NCBI RefSeq assembly: GCF_000188155.2
Contig: NZ_KE124774.1
Coordinates: 3,610,933 to 3,674,932, forward strand
Direction of reading: 5' to 3'
DNA from: Methylocystis sp. ATCC 49242
GTDB taxonomy: Bacteria > Pseudomonadota > Alphaproteobacteria > Rhizobiales > Beijerinckiaceae
Length of the DNA: 64,000 nucleotides
Each line of letters begins with the position of its first letter. Position 1 is the first letter of the stretch. Below, in pieces: positions 62,089 to 64,000 of the stretch. Under the pieces are notes generated by a model, which saw only the letters and a program-made list of their open reading frames with translations, searched no databases and was not told where the DNA came from. The translations under genes and the position numbers were made by a program.

Positions 62089-64000
62089 CTATTCATCGTC
62101 TGAGACCTGCCAGACGAGAGTGCGGGCGCCGTCGTCGCGGACTGCGATCGCATGGCCGGTCAACAATTCAGCCTCGCCGCGCCGAAATGCCTTTTGCTTT
62201 GCGGCTTGCTGCTTTTCGACCGTGTCGCCGTCGGCGGGCCACGCCGCGTAAAATTCACGCCGAACGTCCTCGCGCTCTGCGGCGCGCACTTCCGGTCCAT
62301 CCATGCCGAACGGCCGTGTCGTCTCTCCCTTGTCGCCAACTGCGATTTGCAGGGCCGAGAGATACGCTCGCGCCGGCCGGGTCATGCGCGGCGCGGTTTC
62401 GACGCGATCCGCGGCTTGCGTCGGCTCCACGTAGCAGGCGCCATACGGCTCGCCGTCTTCGTCGGCGCCCAGCTCCACGAAGCGCAGCTCGAAGGCCGAA
62501 ATTTCGCCCTCTTCGCCGACGCGCGATTTCGCCAGCGCCAGGCGCCGATCCGAGACCTTGCCGGTAACTTCGTTGCGGTTTGCCAAAACGGACAGGATAG
62601 CGTCCGCGCCGCCGCGCCATGCCGACGCGCCGCGCAAGCCGGTGTCGGTCGCCTTGCCGAAGTGGTGAACCGGAATGACCACGGCGCCGACGGCGTCGCC
62701 GATGCGCCTCATCGCGGCGATGATGCGATTTGCCTCCGCTGAGGCGTTCTCGTCCTGCATCGCGAAGGCCGCGCCGAGCGTGTCGATAACGACGGCGCCC
62801 AGTCTCACGCCATGGTCCGCGTTCATGCGCTCGGCGACGGCGCGCAGTTTGGCAATGGCGGCGTTGAGGTCGCGCGAGTCAGACAGGTTGCCGACACCAT
62901 CAATCCACGCGATCGGAAGCGGCTCGCCGGTCGTCTTCTGTTGGCGCGCGACGTGAATACGCGCCGCCAGCGTCGCCGCACCCTCGGCCGCGAGAAAGAC
63001 TACGCCGACGCGCTCGGCGACCTTGTGTCCGAAAAACGGCTCTCCGCTGCCGAGCGACGTGGCAAGGTCAACGGCGATGAAAGTTTTTCCGGCGCCGCTT
63101 TGTCCGCCGAGGAAGGTCACGCCACGGAGCGGAAGCAACCGTTTCACGAGCTGCGGCGGCGGCTCGAGCTTCGTGGCGCCATCGAAGCAGACGCCCGCTA
63201 GCGGGTCCGCCGGCTGCGACAAAATCTCGCCTGTCTCGGCGTCCGCTGTCACGCCGTCCTGGACGATCGTCGCGCGCGGTTTCGGCCCGAGATGCCCTGT
63301 CGATCCGAAGTCGGCGCCGCTCTCGTCGAGACGAAGCCAATCCGCCACGGCGCGCCCGATCGCGTCGCCGAACACGTCACACGCCCTCGGCAAACCCGAG
63401 AATTTTTCGCCCGAGCTCGCCCGCGCATACGTGCTTCGGATCGCCGCCGCGAAGTCTCTCGCATCTTCGTCGCCGACAGCGCGGGCGAGCGCCTCGGCAA
63501 AAAGTTTGCTCTCGCTCTCCGAAAATCCGGCGCGGACTAGGACGCCAGCGACGGCGAGGCGCGCATCATGGCGCGCGCCATGCGCGGGCCAATGCCGCGC
63601 CAACAAGCTGCATGCGGCGAGGCGCTCGACGCGACGAAAAAGGTCGTCGCATTCGACGCGCGCCGGCTCGCCGTCACAGCCGGGCTCCCAAGCGATCGGC
63701 TCGCCGCTCTCATGAGTCGAGCCCGGAAAAACCGTCTGGACTTTCGGCCCAAGCCGCAAATCGACAAGGCGGGCTTTCGCGCCACCCTCCTTGGCGATCG
63801 GATCGTCAAAGGCGAGATTGCCGGGCAGATTTACACTAGCTGCATTAGTGTAATACAACCAGTGCGACGCGCGCGCCGTCTCGCGGCCGAAGATCGCTGC
63901 GGTTTTTGGAAGGAAATACGGCGCGGCCGCGATGGCCTCGGGACAGTCAAGGTCAACGTCGCTCAGGCCCGATGAGTTTTGGCCTAATACAACTCCGAAG
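62089..64000 (-). CDS. Prim-Pol/AAA helicase replication protein, N-terminus outside window
   Basis: The frame is open to the right edge: upstream of the TTG at 63858 it continues LGQNSSGLSDVDLDCPEA and IAAAPYFLPKTAAIFGRET, so the 5' end is missing. The N-terminal part is a bifunctional primase-polymerase domain (SGLSDVDLD carries catalytic Asp residues). Next come about 120 helical residues (LARHWPAHGARHDARLAVAG). A RepA-like ATPase follows: Walker A in VTFLGGQSGAGKTFIAVDLA, Walker B in LGAVVIDTLGAAFAMQDENA, HHFGKATDTGLRGASAWRGG. The last 100 residues are variable. It likely primes and unwinds phage DNA. At least 637 residues are in the window. Confidence 0.9.
   Translation of the reverse strand, partial: FGVVLGQNSSGLSDVDLDCPEAIAAAPYFLPKTAAIFGRETARASHWLYYTNAASVNLPGNLAFDDPIAKEGGAKARLVDLRLGPKVQTVFPGSTHESGEPIAWEPGCDGEPARVECDDLFRRVERLAACSLLARHWPAHGARHDARLAVAGVLVRAGFSESESKLFAEALARAVGDEDARDFAAAIRSTYARASSGEKFSGLPRACDVFGDAIGRAVADWLRLDESGADFGSTGHLGPKPRATIVQDGVTADAETGEILSQPADPLAGVCFDGATKLEPPPQLVKRLLPLRGVTFLGGQSGAGKTFIAVDLATSLGSGEPFFGHKVAERVGVVFLAAEGAATLAARIHVARQQKTTGEPLPIAWIDGVGNLSDSRDLNAAIAKLRAVAERMNADHGVRLGAVVIDTLGAAFAMQDENASAEANRIIAAMRRIGDAVGAVVIPVHHFGKATDTGLRGASAWRGGADAILSVLANRNEVTGKVSDRRLALAKSRVGEEGEISAFELRFVELGADEDGEPYGACYVEPTQAADRVETAPRMTRPARAYLSALQIAVGDKGETTRPFGMDGPEVRAAEREDVRREFYAAWPADGDTVEKQQAAKQKAFRRGEAELLTGHAIAVRDDGARTLVWQVSDDE

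Overview
The window looks like GC-rich alphaproteobacterial chromosome, probably Hyphomicrobiales. The core genes fit that order: a class II DAHP synthase, a DUF1467 protein beside methylmalonyl-CoA epimerase, NnrU, an HpnI-type glycosyltransferase and a GcrA-like protein. A bacteriohemerythrin with all seven iron ligands and the hopanoid gene would suit a methanotroph such as Methylocystis or Methylosinus. That is inference: no methane-oxidation gene is present here.

Layout. (1) 1-36.9 kb is an accessory region dense in insertion sequences: IS5, IS21, IS1380, IS630, IS6, three subtypes of an rve-type IS, and remnants of IS3, IS30, IS110 and IS630. It ends at a frameshifted, IS-truncated tyrosine integrase next to tRNA-Lys(UUU), so it may be a decayed genomic island. 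Its cargo includes a small hemerythrin cluster (3.6-4.5 kb), a secreted choice-of-anchor P protein, a DUF6157 protein, a WYL-type regulator joined in frame to a glutathione S-transferase, and a putative aromatic-decarboxylation segment (20.5-33 kb). That segment holds a gamma-resorcylate-decarboxylase-like amidohydrolase, a Tat-exported sulfatase, a multicopper oxidase, UbiX, two UbiD decarboxylases, an SRPBCC protein and a FUSC-type exporter. (2) 36.9-52.3 kb is orderly core chromosome: mce, a winged-helix/TPR regulator, chrA, gltX, an HpnI-like gene, aroG(II), an acyltransferase, gor, rpiA, a HAD phosphatase and tRNA-Val(CAC). (3) 52.4-64 kb is a prophage or phage-derived element, mostly on the minus strand. 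It has a GcrA-like protein, a RepA-like AAA ATPase, a chain of tiny overlapping genes, a divergent XRE repressor, a tape-measure protein, a small terminase subunit, and a Prim-Pol/helicase that runs off the right edge.

How the genes may work together. UbiX makes prenylated FMN for both UbiD proteins. These and the amidohydrolase would decarboxylate (or carboxylate) hydroxy-aromatic acids, FUSC could export aromatic acids, and the sulfatase and multicopper oxidase would act outside the cytoplasm on sulfated or free phenols. The shared pathway is an inference from proximity. In the prophage, the XRE gene faces the small-gene operon across an inverted repeat, as in a phage switch. Head and portal genes are missing between the terminase and tape-measure genes, so the prophage looks defective or rearranged.
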